DNA of 64,000 nt from Bimastos eiseni (lineage: Eukaryota; Annelida; Clitellata; Crassiclitellata; Lumbricidae), in assembly GCA_959347315.1 (NCBI GenBank), contig OY365813.1, forward strand, positions 35,169,786-35,233,785. The letters run 5' to 3'. Under the pieces are notes generated by a model, which searched no databases, was not told the DNA's origin, and was given only the letters and a program-made list of their open reading frames with translations. This document shows, piece by piece, positions 47,209 to 64,000 of the stretch (position 1 is the first letter of the stretch; every line of letters starts with the position of its first letter). The position numbers and the translations under genes were made by a program.

Positions 47209-47996
47209 AGGTGTTTAGGTGTTTAGGTGTGTGTTTAGGTGTGTGTTTAGGTGTGTGTTTAGGTGTGTGTTTAGGTGTGTGTTTAGGTGTGTGTTTAGGT
47301 GTGTGTTTAGGTGTGTGTTTAGGTGTGTGTTTAGGTGTGTGTTTAGGTGTGTGTTTAGGTGTGTGTTTAGGTATGTGTTTAGGTATGTGTTTAGGTATGT
47401 GTGTATGTTTGAATATATCTTTGTGTGTGTATGTATGAGAACACTTTATAGCGTATTTATAATTAACACACATTGACTGTATCTTTCTGGCAGATCTGGA
47501 CAAATGCATTTTAAGACATTATCATCCATTGTTTGTTGAATCGGACAAGTCTGCCTACCAGTTATTGAAGAATATGAAGAAGAAGAAAAAGAGGCAGTCC
47601 CTCTAGTGAGCCTGAGATGAAGGGTGATGAGTATGAAGTGTTAGCGACTCCATTTTCTTAGCCTCAGCATACAAGGGGTGGGTGGCGGCCAGTCCTCTCC
47701 CTCCCCATAGTCTCATCTTCCCACAGGCAGTGTACGGTTGGTGTACTCATTATGACTGTGCAAATGGGGCACAGGTGGACAAGAGTTGTCTAAGAAGATC
47801 CCTGGTGATGATTTGACCCCTGACCTTTCAACTGACGATCCATCACACTAGCCAATCCACCATCATTCACAATCTCACTCCATCTGATCCTAATCCTTCT
47901 TTGACTGTTCGTTTCTTCTGCAGGTCACCGATAGGAGCGACTGGGGAAGACGGGTCGAAGCGGTCTGACAGAGTCTCCAGGCACCAGCGCCGTTGA
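34557..47996 (+). CDS. SFSWAP: SFSWAP, SWAP/SURP-domain splicing regulator (suppressor of white-apricot homologue)
   Basis: Fifteen exons: 34557-34729, 35209-35375, 36175-36294, 36662-36732, 39048-39267, 39896-39978, 40720-40850, 41338-41505, 41873-42065, 42772-42946, 43308-43535, 45677-45880, 46215-46413, 46780-47085 and 47924-47996. They sum to 2511 nt, giving 836 aa with all phases consistent. The N-terminal DRY_EERY domain (about 20-120) shows [27 protein letters not shown] across intron 1 and [12 protein letters not shown]1 is about 183-233 ([15 protein letters not shown] ... [14 protein letters not shown]) and SURP2 about 393-437 ([13 protein letters not shown] ... FQFLD). A basic helix ([21 protein letters not shown]) lies near 585-610 and an Arg/Ser-Lys/Ser tail fills exons 13-15. 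Family role: nuclear regulator of alternative splicing that can autoregulate its own introns. Exon 8 must use donor CA|GTAGGT to avoid a TAG. Confidence 0.96.
35410..35705. repeat. About 40-bp tandem repeat in SFSWAP intron 2
   Basis: Seven or so units sharing ACTGGTGTTGAAATGGGTGG, then TTTCATTGGATTACCCAT. The later units are more diverged (TGGTGTAATGATGGGTGG). A second short array follows at 35760-35852 with a 15-bp unit, CTCACAGCTGCTATT, about six copies. Confidence 0.85.
36733..39047. other. SFSWAP intron 4
   Basis: 2.3-kb intron. It contains the candidate cassette exon 36849-36910, a dispersed-repeat piece at about 37050-37260 (AGGCACTTAGATGGCGCC ... TTCCAGGTGGTGGGACCTC), and a degenerate minisatellite with GGGTAGAGATAGTGAGCA words at 37918-38100. 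Confidence 0.6.
36849..36910 (+). other. Candidate cassette (possibly poison) exon in SFSWAP intron 4
   Basis: A 62-bp segment is bounded by AACCTCAG and a consensus donor, CA|GTAAGT. A plausible branch region (TTCTAATCAA) and pyrimidine-rich sequence lie upstream. Its length is not a multiple of 3, so inclusion between exons 4 and 5 shifts frame and gives a stop within a few codons of exon 5. Skipping it keeps the conserved frame. Splice-factor genes often use such exons for autoregulation, but there is no expression evidence here. Confidence 0.3.
39425..39615 (-). mobile_element. RTE-like 3'-end element (copy B), in SFSWAP intron 5
   Basis: On the minus strand, 39615-39520 reads TCTAATGACGAAGCATCAAT, then CACAGCAACCGTCTCAGAGG, aligning with the 3' end of the LINE at 45400-45500. 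It is followed by a short GAGGAGGA tail (39525-39429) with two 45-bp duplications. It is too short to code. Either a 5'-truncated LINE copy or a SINE using the same tail. Confidence 0.65.
40290..40650. repeat. 15-bp minisatellite (CATGACTACCATATC)n
   Basis: About 23 copies with 12-, 15- and 18-bp steps in SFSWAP intron 6. Two SFSWAP-strand frames and two opposite frames stay open across it (100-164 codons). They are repeat artefacts. Confidence 0.9.
43690..43845. repeat. (ATT)n tract at the 5' edge of the LINE insertion
   Basis: Interrupted (TAT)n/(ATT)n repeats in SFSWAP intron 11, directly before the open RTE-like frame at 43846. Confidence 0.85.
43846..45516 (+). pseudogene. 5'-truncated RTE-like non-LTR retrotransposon (reverse transcriptase), inactivated
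   Basis: It encodes the reverse transcriptase from the [10 protein letters not shown] block onward: [37 protein letters not shown] (motif A), [18 protein letters not shown] (motif B) and YVDDTTL (motif C). The C-terminal stretch [15 protein letters not shown] ... GCPRKKWMD ... WRGLV is typical of RTE-type elements. It is broken by an in-frame TAG at 44761-44763 and by a frameshift between about 44940 and 44990; the frame ends at TGA 45395-45397. The following ~120 bp (to CCGTCTCAGAGG and a GAGGAGGAGGATC tail) is shared with copies A and B. It sits in SFSWAP intron 11 in the sense orientation. Confidence 0.88.
46440..46640. repeat. Degenerate ATCATGGCTAATT-type tandem repeat
   Basis: Words such as ATGGCTAATTCACCCCAATCG and TTGTGGCTA recur at loose spacing in SFSWAP intron 13. 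Confidence 0.6.
47120..47205. repeat. (GT)n microsatellite
   Basis: About 42 uninterrupted GT dinucleotides shortly after the donor of SFSWAP exon 14. Such tracts can influence splicing in animals, but nothing here proves it. Confidence 0.95.
47206..47405. repeat. 12-bp minisatellite (GTGTGTTTAGGT)n
   Basis: About 16 copies, growing directly out of the (GT)n array. The unit carries TTTAGGTG, which only superficially resembles a telomere repeat. Confidence 0.92.
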
Positions 47997-49918
47997 GAGT
48001 GGAAGGGACCATTCTTACACTCACCTTAAGATGAAAGACAAAGAGAAGAAACTACAAGAGTCCAAGACAATGACTGAAGACTCTCTGTTTTTAAGATGCA
48101 AGGCAAGGATTGCGATCGAGTGTTAGTATGCGATCGACTCTCGCAATCGGAAATACGTGATCATGCATTTGCCAAATGGGATAACAGGATGACTTGATTG
48201 ATGATTCACTTCTTTGTCTGTTTCACGCTTTATGAAAAGTCGGATCAATTAAGGAAGATTACTGACAATGTATGAATAACGTTAAATAACATTCGCCTCG
48301 TTTTGATCACAGTTTCAACTGCTAGGAAGATCTCTTTTGACCAATTTCTCATCTGCGTTTTTTGGTTCTTCCCATTTCGATTAAGACAGAAATTGAGGCA
48401 AAGGACGAAGAATTGTTTAGACAACTTTTTTTAATTTGTTAGAACTTGAAAGTGATGACTTCTTGGTGTAGTATAGTCTGGAACATTTGTAAAAGAAAGC
48501 TTAGTAACTGTCGATCGAGTTTAAGACTTTCATTGGGTTTAAGGAAGTCGACTGAAACTTTGTTTTGATCATCAGTTTCTTTTTGTGTCACGGGCCTCCC
48601 TCTTGTGTTGCATTCTGTCACTAAGTTTGTGGCCAAATCTATGTAATAAATTATAAATGGTCTCTTGCTGTTGTTGACCTTTTCAAGGTTCATCTGGTGG
48701 GGGCAGTTACTATAGCCATCTATTGGGTGACGTTTGCATCTTGTCACATCACTTCTTTCTACCTGCCATGTACTATCTACGCAGGATTAGAAGAAGGGCG
48801 AGGGTAAGAACACCGGTGGGGTGTAAAATGGGTTTGGATTTCTGCTCCAAGTACTAAATGAATTACCCCTTTAACTAGCTTTATTTTTTGGAGTGTAGTT
48901 TTACTTGAGGATGTGTTTTTGATTATTGTGTTTGTAGCTAATGTAGGTTGATAATGAACTGTTGTTGAGAAGACTGTGCACGACGTATTCTGCCTCAATT
49001 GAGCTCGCTATATAAATGCACTCTTACATAGATCTACTGCTGGCAACTTGATGCAGAGACTCTGAACATCTCTGCCATCTATCTATCAACTGTCGAAAGG
49101 GAATTCACTGCACTGTTTTCCTACCTGACGTCAAATAATTTCATTGTTACTGTTTGTCATTTATGAATTCCATTAAGCTAAAATTGATGAGGCAACAGTT
49201 CCTTACATCTTAGGTATATATTGTGCTCTGCAAAGAAAGCAGTTCCTTCACAATGCCTGGAGCCTTTTTCTCCTAGTCTTCGCCTTTTTCCACCGACTCA
49301 TAGCCGCATTCCTTTCGCCTAATCGCTCGCAATTCATAGTGGGTTTTTCAGGTCTTTTCTGCAGACCCGAAGATGATTGTAGGCCTGTGGTGGAAACGCT
49401 TTGACCTCATCACTAGTTACAGCAACTGAGATGCTGCTGCATGGCTAAGATGCTCTGCAGAACTTGAGAGCAAGCAGCCTATGGCGTTGGCTTGGCAGCG
49501 CTTAACATGGACCACGTGTTCTTTGGCCAGATGGTGGCAACAGTTAGTTGAGACGATTGCTGTAGTGCTTTAACTCTCCCGCTGTTTGTACTCTGACGGT
49601 GCCAGTCCCGAGCCTGGACAAGGGAGGAGGCCGACACTGATCAGGTGCCAGTCCAAAGCCTGGATAAAGGAGAAGGGCGACAGGATTAAGATCATTGTAC
49701 ATTGTCCCACGTGACTTCTCTCATTGAACTTAACATCTTTCCCACTTCGTACCACCCTTTAGTTTTTCCAACCTGCAGATATCAGCGTGGTCCTACTAAG
49801 TGAGCCGCCACCACAGGTGTCTCGTGAAATCAGCCATGATTTAACAACAACCGCGCGGTTCCTATCGTAGGCTTTGGCAGAGCAGACCCTCTCATCAGAA
49901 GGCATCGCTCAACTCCAC

Positions 49919-49991
<73 letters not shown>

Positions 49992-51062
49992 TGTATTTAT
50001 AGCTTGTGTAGCATCGTATACGTGCGTTGTTTCCTGCGCTTGTGAGATTTTAAAGGGATTGCAGTGAGATCCGTGCATCGCTATAGCCTACTGCATCAGC
50101 CATAAATGTTATTATACTCCCTTTCGAATGAAGCGAAGGCGCGAATGAGCGGAGGATGTACTGAAAATAATAAATCATTATCATGAATGTCGGCCTCTTC
50201 TACTTTGTCGGCTCACAACAGTGTATGCGGCTTACAGACGAATCAAGGGTTGTTGAAACCTACGTACGTTACGGCGCGTGTTTAAGGTCTCACAATTAGG
50301 CCTATGAGGGGGTTAAATGTCGGGTCTCCGTTTAGGGGGTAGGTAACCATCAACGCCATGGGGTAGATTGATGTTGGGGTATAGCTATACGCTTTTTATA
50401 ATAGCATTATTAAACGTTTTAGGGGTTATAAGTACGTCTAGCGGGTACATCCATCCTGTAATAACATTCATCTTTCTACCATGACAGCCAGACTTTGGTC
50501 TCAAGTAGACTATAACTTTAAAGTTGACTAAACCTAGGCTATAGACCGTTTAGGCCGCCGTGTTTAGGCAAAGGAGGGAGGCGTAGGCTGTGGATTCCAA
50601 GAGTGTCGATAAGATTGGAAATGGTTTCCAGTGGAATGAACTCCGTTTCCTCCAGTTCTACCAAGATATTGAATGCATTGCGCGTTATACGCTGTGTAGG
50701 AAAGGCTAAGAATACTTAGAGGCCAAGGCAGGCGCTGCGTTCCGACGGGGCAGAGGCGGCTGAGAGGGGGAGGCGCTACGCCAACGCATGCTTTCGAGAG
50801 ATAGACATAGAGATGGAGAGAAAGAGGGGTAGGGGAGTAGAGGAGGCGTCTGTTGCAGCAGCCGGGAACATCGTAGCATCCCAAGCGAAGGATCTGGGGT
50901 TTCTTCAGGATAGCACGAAAAGGTTGAAGAAGCTTTGGGGAAAGGGCAGAAAGAAAAACCCTTTCACGAGTCACTCAGCTGTTGACTGTTAAGTGAAACG
51001 GCGTCGAATAATAGCAAAAACAGTCGATCTATATTCTGAAGAAGAAAGAAGAGGTCGAGAAA
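47997..51062. other. SFSWAP 3' UTR and SFSWAP-synaptopodin intergenic region
   Basis: AATAAA at 48645-48650 is a probable SFSWAP poly(A) signal. At 49590-49690 there are two tandem pieces of GTGCCAGTC-C-AGCCTGGA-AA-GGAG, also found at about 61530-61575. A (TGTC)n(TC)n microsatellite occupies 49918-49992. The sequence just before 51063 is presumably the synaptopodin-like promoter and 5' UTR. No other gene is visible. Confidence 0.6.
48645..48650 (+). terminator. Candidate poly(A) signal AATAAA for SFSWAP
   Basis: Canonical hexamer 649 bp after the stop, followed within 40 bp by TTGCTGTTGTTG, a plausible GU-rich downstream element. Confidence 0.5.
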
Positions 51063-57891
<6,829 letters not shown>

Positions 57892-60732
57892 CGCTGAAAC
57901 AGTGACCAAAAAATCAAGACCAAGACCTTAGAATGATCTGCAATTAAATAGACGATTGTCGGTGAAAAGAAACCGAGCCAATAGTGCATAAAACACGGAG
58001 CCATTAACATTTTGTTTTTGTTTTAGCGCAGCACCCATAGGGTTGTAAATAGTTGAGATAGTCGCAGCTTCCGCGCAGAAAATTGGATCCATGTTATGAG
58101 TGAAACTGGTCTTACACGTGCTGTAAAAAGACTAGATGTATCGATTTTCAAAACTGGGGCCTTAACGAATACAGCAAAAGGAGGATTGAGTTCTTTTTTC
58201 GCCTGTAAGATCGAGATGATCAAGAAACCTGAGGTAGTATTCAACCCAGATTTTACACTCGAATTCCTGGCTCTGTGAATCTACACGTTTTTCTATGGCT
58301 GTTCACTTCTTAATGAATTGCTCGGGTGTGATTCTTTACACCCGCCGCCATTTTGAGTGGGTGCCAGGCCTTTCAAGTGATGATTGTACGTCTCTGATTG
58401 TTTCCAAGAAGTGGACAACTCTTCTTCAAAGATACGTCGACTCTATGCGCGACGTTTCAGGGCACGATTCAAATATAATTCGGCAATTGAACCTGAACCT
58501 TCCCTTAGCTACTCTTTGGACGATGCCTCTGATACGACGCAGCACTCGTGAATTCGAAATTCTACCCAATCTGAACGCGTCGAAAGAATTTCGTTCATGC
58601 GGTCAAACTCTGAGGATTTAGTTCGAATGACATCCTTGCTAACTTTTCCTACCATCTAGAATATCCAAGTGAAATACGAGAAAACAATGTATTAAAATAA
58701 CATATGTGAACGAAGTTGCAGACCGCGCTATCGTCGAAAATGGCCACATCATTGCATTTTGAAGTAGTTTTGAAATTTAGTCAAGATTTTATGCGGTGCA
58801 TGAGTTAGGCCTTTAATTTCGGTAGAGAGTGACACGCTTTGTGTTTGCAGAGGAGAGTAGGGCTAGATGTTTCTGCGTTGTTTAATATAGCGCATCGGAA
58901 TCACGTTTCATTTGCATTTTTAATGTTAAGATGATCATTAATAGTCGATTTTCCCGCTAAATAGCTCTTGTTTTTTAATTGTCTACGATGTCCATCGTTG
59001 AAACCAGAGGCGACGATCTCGCTTGACAGGTGGGACGGACACCCAATGAGAGGAGTAGGAACTGTGGGGGGACGCACGCATAAATTGTCCTCTGTCTGTA
59101 AAAGGTAGGAAACTTGACTCCCTCGACCCCTCCGGGATCGCCGCCCCTGGTTGTAATGGTTTAATCTTGCTTCCAGTCATATATTTCTAGCCATCGCCGC
59201 GAATTGGCTGGCGTCAGGAATTGATGACGACGGCGACGATGATGACCACCTGGATGCATGCATTGGCCCTTAATTATTGTAATAGGAAAGTCAAATGGCG
59301 TCGGATCATGATAAGCGAAACGATTTATACATCTCCGTAATATAGAACGCAATCTATTTGCTGTTGCAATTTAAAAAGCGCTTTAACGAGTTGGTGATTA
59401 TATGTTTTTGCCATAAAAGATCTAATTAAATGTATTCAGTCTGTAGGCTTAATTACTTCAATGACTGATCAATCATCGGAGCAGTGCGTTGCACATATTG
59501 TACGCTAGCCTACATGTAAACAATGCTAACTAAGAAAGGCCTACATTACAACAAGTTCTGCACTTCTATACCTGGAAGTATGCGGGAGTTTTTGCAAACC
59601 CCCGCGTCCCCTTAATTGCCATTAGGGCTTACCACGGGACCTGAAACAGTACGGCCAAGTGACGGCGCCTTAATTAGAAACGATCTCTACCCATATCAAA
59701 GTGACCATCCCACCACTTAAAAATAATTTGCTTTTGATACATGGACCAATGATAAGGTATTAATTTTGCATCATTATAGTCATACGTGGTTCTGAAATAT
59801 AATATTACACCATGCATCCCCCTTAATTAACAAATACTCATGCATGTATGTATTGCCTTTTATTGAGAAAATATAGCTGACAAAACGCAGAAGAGGTGTA
59901 ACAAGCAGAGGCAGAGGGCATCGGCCCCAGTTTCAAAACGGGGAGAAAGCCCCCCTTTTAGTGGTCAGTGCCCCGCATATGCCCCCAAATCGGTTCTTTT
60001 TTATCTTTCTCCAATGGCTTTTTAAGATGACTTTTGTTAAGATAATTTGTGCCCCCACTTTTCAAATTTCTTGGGGGAAATTAAAAAAATGTTGCGCTTC
60101 ACGCAATTTTTTTAATTATCCCCCCACTTTTCAAAACCTCGTTACACCTCTGGAACGCAACCATTTACATGTACAATGTAGTAACCTAAGAGTTAAATCG
60201 CTAGAAACAGTTAATCTAATGAGTGAAATATTAGGTCTAAATGTTATGAATTAATATTCGAACCAATATCATCTTTGATACAAAAATTCATGCTGTCCTT
60301 ATTCGGGAGAACAGCTGGATGGGCCCGCGATCACAAGTGGTGTTGTGCTGGAGGCCTTAACGTGCACATCGGTCGCAGAACATGGCTCGGGTTATCAATG
60401 GCAATGATGGCCCGGAACAGTACCATGTCCGCTCTGGTAACCAGATCTCCGACCATCAGTGCTCATACTCTGACTCATCCTATCCTCCGTCCCAACTCGC
60501 GTCCTTTACGACCCCTTGACAACCCCACTGATTCTATGCAGCGCTTGTGAATAAGCTGATGCCCAGCGCTTGGCTTTCGAGTGGCGCTTTAGAAGTTTTG
60601 AGTTTACGTACGTGACAAACTTTTTAAAAACCCATTCAAATGGCATGACTCGTTAATGGCAGATTGAAGAGTCGATTTAGGATGAGACTGCAAGAATATT
60701 ATCTCTTTGGTGCAGAGTAAGCTGTTTCTAAG
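57892..60732. other. Synaptopodin-like 3' UTR and intergenic region before SRP68
   Basis: Short frames at 58096-58278 and 58295-58621 have no family features. The stretch includes a small MITE (59890-60153). The rest is AT-rich unique sequence with no supported gene. Confidence 0.55.
59890..60153. mobile_element. 264-bp MITE with AGAGGTGTAAC inverted repeats
   Basis: Left end AGAGGTGTAACAAG; reverse-complemented right end AGAGGTGTAACGAG. AACGCA occurs on both sides (59884-59889 and 60154-60159) as a probable target duplication. The interior carries C-runs with CCCCACTTTTCAAA twice. No frame. Confidence 0.6.
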
Positions 60733-63700
60733 ATGGCGGATGCAGAGCGTGATAATGTGGCAGAAAATGATAGCGATCCGCATTCGGCGCCAGATAAAGA
60801 GAATCTGAAGGAAAGTTTCACCCTCGAAGGTGCAATACCATTCAAACCTTCGAAAGTTGTTTCGAGCTCGCGTTTTATTTAGCCTCAAGTGAAATTTTTA
60901 GACTTTCAGCAGTCTGCAGATGGGACACGACTCCAGAAGCACCGGCGTGAGCGCCAGATGGTAGCAGCTGTAGGCAGACTGACTACAGTCCTTGGGAGAC
61001 GAGGATTTGATCAGTTTTTTTAATGGTTTTGTTGTTAATATGGCGTTGGTTACGATCTCGTTTGTTATATTAAGATGAGGAATTTTTCGTACATGGAGTT
61101 CACTTCCCTGTGTTTAGAGTTTTTTGCTGTTCGTTGTAGTCTTACAGGTTGTGAAGGAGGCACAGCTGCAACATGGCCTGCGACATGGCGACTATCAGCG
61201 ATACAGGTGAGGCCTTTTTTAATCACAAGTTGCAGAGTGTTAATCCTAATGTCTCTTCCTTGGTCTAAGTTACTATATTATATTAGGCTTATCCTATGCA
61301 GTACATGTGACAAGAACTTCTTGTTCTAGCTGGCATTATGTCTGATCATTATACGTTGTCATGTTGAGTGCTCATCATGAAACGGGTGCTATATAAATAG
61401 GCATTTGAGATTGCAATGAATAACCGTTTATGGATGAATAAGCACCTTTGTGAGGTTCTTATAAAGCGTTAAATAAAATGGCCATTTACATACTAACCAC
61501 AATAATTCTGCCACTGTTTTGACTTTGACAATGCCAGTCGCAAGCCTGGAGAAGGGAGGAGGGCGACACCAAATCATCTTTGATATGGAACGGTGTCGTT
61601 AAAAATCAATCAAAAACAAACCGCAATGGTGATGACTATATTTCTTGTTGTTAAAGGATTAAATGGTCCGACTATTGCTGAATTGTGCCTGAAAACATTC
61701 CTCACAGCTGTCTCTTATAAATCTTTCAACATTCTAAGCAAGGAAACTCTCTCTTGATGTCTCTCTCTCTCTCTTTCTCTTGATGCCTCTTTCTCTGTTT
61801 GTCTCTGTCTCTCACTGGCTGTTGTCATGTTTGCCAATGTTACTGAACAGCTTTGCTTTGTAGGCAGTACTGCGCTCGTAGAATGCGACGGATTCGGAAG
61901 GTGTTACATTTTCCGCAGGGAACAAAACACAAGGTTCAGCCAAAGAAGATTACCCCAGAACTACTTAAGGATTCCAGGTGAATCAAACACGCTACTCTAC
62001 TTTTATACCTGTCTCTGGTTGTAAGTCTTTGAGCCAGCAGTTGATCAATGCCTGAAGGTCCTGACCTGACCATGGGTTCTGACCAAATGCCTGTAGCATA
62101 GAATTGTGGGAAGGAAATAAAGGAGTGTAATTGTTTTATTCCTCATGACGATGATGATGGTAAAAAGAATAAACATATATGTAGTAATAATAATAATAAT
62201 AATTATGTTACTAATCAACTTCTGGTCTTTGAAACTCTTGGCCCTTTTTAATAGCGCTTCGGGCTAGCATGCGGATGGATAATAACCGAAGCAAAACTTG
62301 AATTGAATTTGGTAGATAGTCCATCAATCAGTTTAAAAATTTAATAAATCAGATAGCGACAACTATAATGATGTGACTATTTGCGATCTGTCTGATGTTT
62401 AGGTGTCTCTATTTGCCTTTGGTTGATGCTGAGCGTGCGTGGGCTTTTGCCATGCAGTTGAAATCGGAGGCAAATACGGAGCCAAGGAAAAAGTTCCACA
62501 TGATCAGTCGCCTGCGAAAGGCGGTCAAGCACGCCGACGAACTGAAGATGCTCAGCGAAGGAGGAAGATACGACGCTCGCACTAAACTTGAAGTTCAGGT
62601 GAGAGTTGATGCTTACAGGTGAATGGTAATTGGGGTGGTTTGAGGAGCCCTTCTATTGCATAGTGGAGAGTGAGTGTGGGTTATAAGTCCCAGATGTGAC
62701 AATTACTGTGAGCAAGCAAGCGTTGGCCCTTCCTCTCACAGTTGCTCGATTGATGCTCATTGGTTAGATGGTCATCATCAGTTCCAGATGCTTGTCATTT
62801 AACGACAATGAGTAATAATAAATGACCTCTATAATTGTCCTTGGTCATTTTTCGAGTCCACAGCTTCCTTTAGAGTTAGTCCACGTGAGGCTGTGTCTCA
62901 TTGATGTTGTCTATACAACACAGTCGTCATCTGCCTTGGTTTCTCTTTCCTTCAAATCTTGCATGCAGAGCATTGTGTGTGATTCGGTCAACTGGCATTT
63001 TAAAGTAGTGCTAGGTAAATATGTAATGAATAATTAATGTCTTACTTAAGGCATATTATTTGACTCTTACCTGTCATTTCTGGTCTGTTGTTGTAGGCAT
63101 ACAGTTCTTGGATGAGAGGTCTGCTTGATTTTGAATCGGAAGACTGGAGTCTTGCGATGGAGAATTTCAGTGAAGCCAAGTAAGTGGATCTCAGTGAAAC
63201 TTGACAGTAGAAGTTTTAGTAGTAGTCATCTTTTGTGTTGCCTCCTCTTGAAGACACTCTCTGTGACGATTTCACTTTTCACTATTCGACCAAATGCCGA
63301 ACGCTGAATAACTATGTGGTCCACTATTCTGCCCTGAAGCAAGTACTAAACGACTAATAAGGCCCTAATTATTACTAATTATAGTATTTTCATCTCGTAT
63401 TGTTGGTAGTATTATAAGTATTTTTAATTTTTATTAGTTTTGTTGTTCATATTATGACTGTTAATATTGTTGCTATTAGGTGGCGTTACTAGTAGTTTTC
63501 TGGTGTTATTTGTTGTAGTATAAGTTTTCAGATATTTCTGCTTTTTTATTTAAAAAAATTATTGTTGGCATTTTTACTATTGATTTTTTCTTATCATTAT
63601 CAAAAGAAAAGTGAAAGAAAGTTTTCCTCATATATGAATAAATTTAGAGGATTTGCTGTAGAGAAGAACATTCGTTGTTGTTGTTAGGATGATTTATGAG

Positions 63701-63877
63701 AAATTGGCCGAAACAGTGAGCGATGAGTCGAAGGAGACGTATCTACAGAGATGTCAAGAGATCTCTCCTAACATTCGCTACTGTGAGTACAACATTGGAG
63801 ACAAATCGGCCGCAGATGACCTCATCCGGATGCGAATGGAGGTCGGAAGAGAAGATCCAATGACTTCCAGGCTCGAC
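60733..63877 (+). CDS. SRP68: SRP68, signal recognition particle 68 kDa subunit (5' part, runs off the window)
   Basis: Six exons: 60733-60829, 61140-61206, 61864-61977, 62403-62598, 63097-63179 and 63688-63877, giving the first 249 residues in consistent phase. The last exon ends at donor GTAAGT and the gene continues outside. Conserved words in order: LQVVKEAQLQHGLRHGDYQRYR, CARRMRRIRK, DAERAWAFAMQLK, EANTEPRKKFHMISRLRKAV, AMENFSEAKMIYEKLAE and EISPNIRYCEYNIGD. They match SRP68 along its N-terminal RNA-binding region, which contacts SRP RNA and then SRP72. It is a cytosolic/nucleolar component of co-translational targeting. Exon 2 must start at 61140 (TTGTAG|TC) and not at the tempting CAG at 61144-61146, to keep LQVVKEAQ in frame. 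The ATG at 60733 (AAGATGGCGG) is in good context. Confidence 0.95.
61525..61580. repeat. Short dispersed repeat, GCCAGTC-CAAGCCTGGA family
   Basis: AATGCCAGTCGCAAGCCTGGA followed by GAAGGGAGGAGGGCGACACC matches 49598-49682, where two such units lie in tandem. In SRP68 intron 2. Confidence 0.55.
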
Positions 63878-64000
63878 GTAAGTCAAGTTGGAGTTCGTTT
63901 AATTACATTCAAAGTCATTCAACCGCAAGTATTTTAAGAACGCATGACCACAAGAGATCTATTATTAGAGGAGTTAAACTTTACTGTCTGGTTGTTATGC

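Noticed and set aside
47206..47405. Interstitial telomere repeat
   Set aside because: The unit is GTGTGTTTAGGT, grown from a (GT)n tract; it is not TTAGGG and has no head-to-tail hexamer array.
58295..58621. 108-aa frame between the synaptopodin-like gene and SRP68
   Set aside because: No recognisable domain, no splice partners, ordinary length for chance in 3 kb.
61141..61206. SRP68 exon 2 starting at the CAG at 61144-61146
   Set aside because: It would put the conserved VVKEAQLQHG out of frame with exon 1; the TTGTAG acceptor before 61140 keeps phase and gives LQVVKEAQ.

Overview
This is a eukaryotic, almost certainly marine-invertebrate, genomic window. The genes are intron-rich with standard GT-AG splice sites, intergenic and intronic DNA is full of tetranucleotide microsatellites, minisatellites and non-LTR/hAT transposon relics, and the encoded proteins are animal-specific. 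I cannot fix the phylum. An HSPA12-type gene, a synaptopodin-2-like PDZ gene and a TLX homeobox gene suit a non-vertebrate deuterostome or a lophotrochozoan. All assignments come from reading conserved motifs by eye; no database search was run.

Layout, left to right. (1) About 720-10700 (+): an HSPA12A/B-like atypical HSP70 gene, nine visible exons, with a ~650-residue disordered N-terminal extension. (2) 11845-15316 (-): a complete five-exon TM2D2 gene of 212 aa, convergent with HSPA12; one intron looks like a GC-AG intron. (3) 15536-15607 (+): tRNA-Cys(GCA), 220 bp from the TM2D2 start and divergent from it. (4) 16.4-18.0 kb: a 27-bp minisatellite. (5) 20320-30538 (-): a complete three-exon TLX homeobox gene of 404 aa, whose first intron holds a 4-kb CCAT/CCGT satellite. 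(6) 34557-47996 (+): SFSWAP, a splicing regulator, 15 exons, 836 aa, with a broken RTE-like LINE in intron 11. (7) 51063-57891 (+): a synaptopodin-2-like gene, 5 exons, 803 aa. (8) 60733-63877 (+): the first six exons of SRP68, running off the right edge.

Exon phases were checked by arithmetic. TM2D2, TLX, SFSWAP and the synaptopodin-like gene each add up to an open frame from ATG to stop. There is no operon-like logic: these are independent housekeeping, developmental and cytoskeletal genes.

Mobile DNA: three 5'-truncated copies of a non-LTR element whose C-terminus carries a zinc knuckle plus an R2-type restriction-like endonuclease, each sitting in (AAT)n repeats; one RTE-like LINE and two short elements sharing its 3' end; two hAT-type non-autonomous elements with perfect 8-bp target duplications; and several smaller dispersed repeats. 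Recurrent themes are minisatellites that start exactly on splice sites or on transposon tails, and very long spurious ORFs created by repeats.
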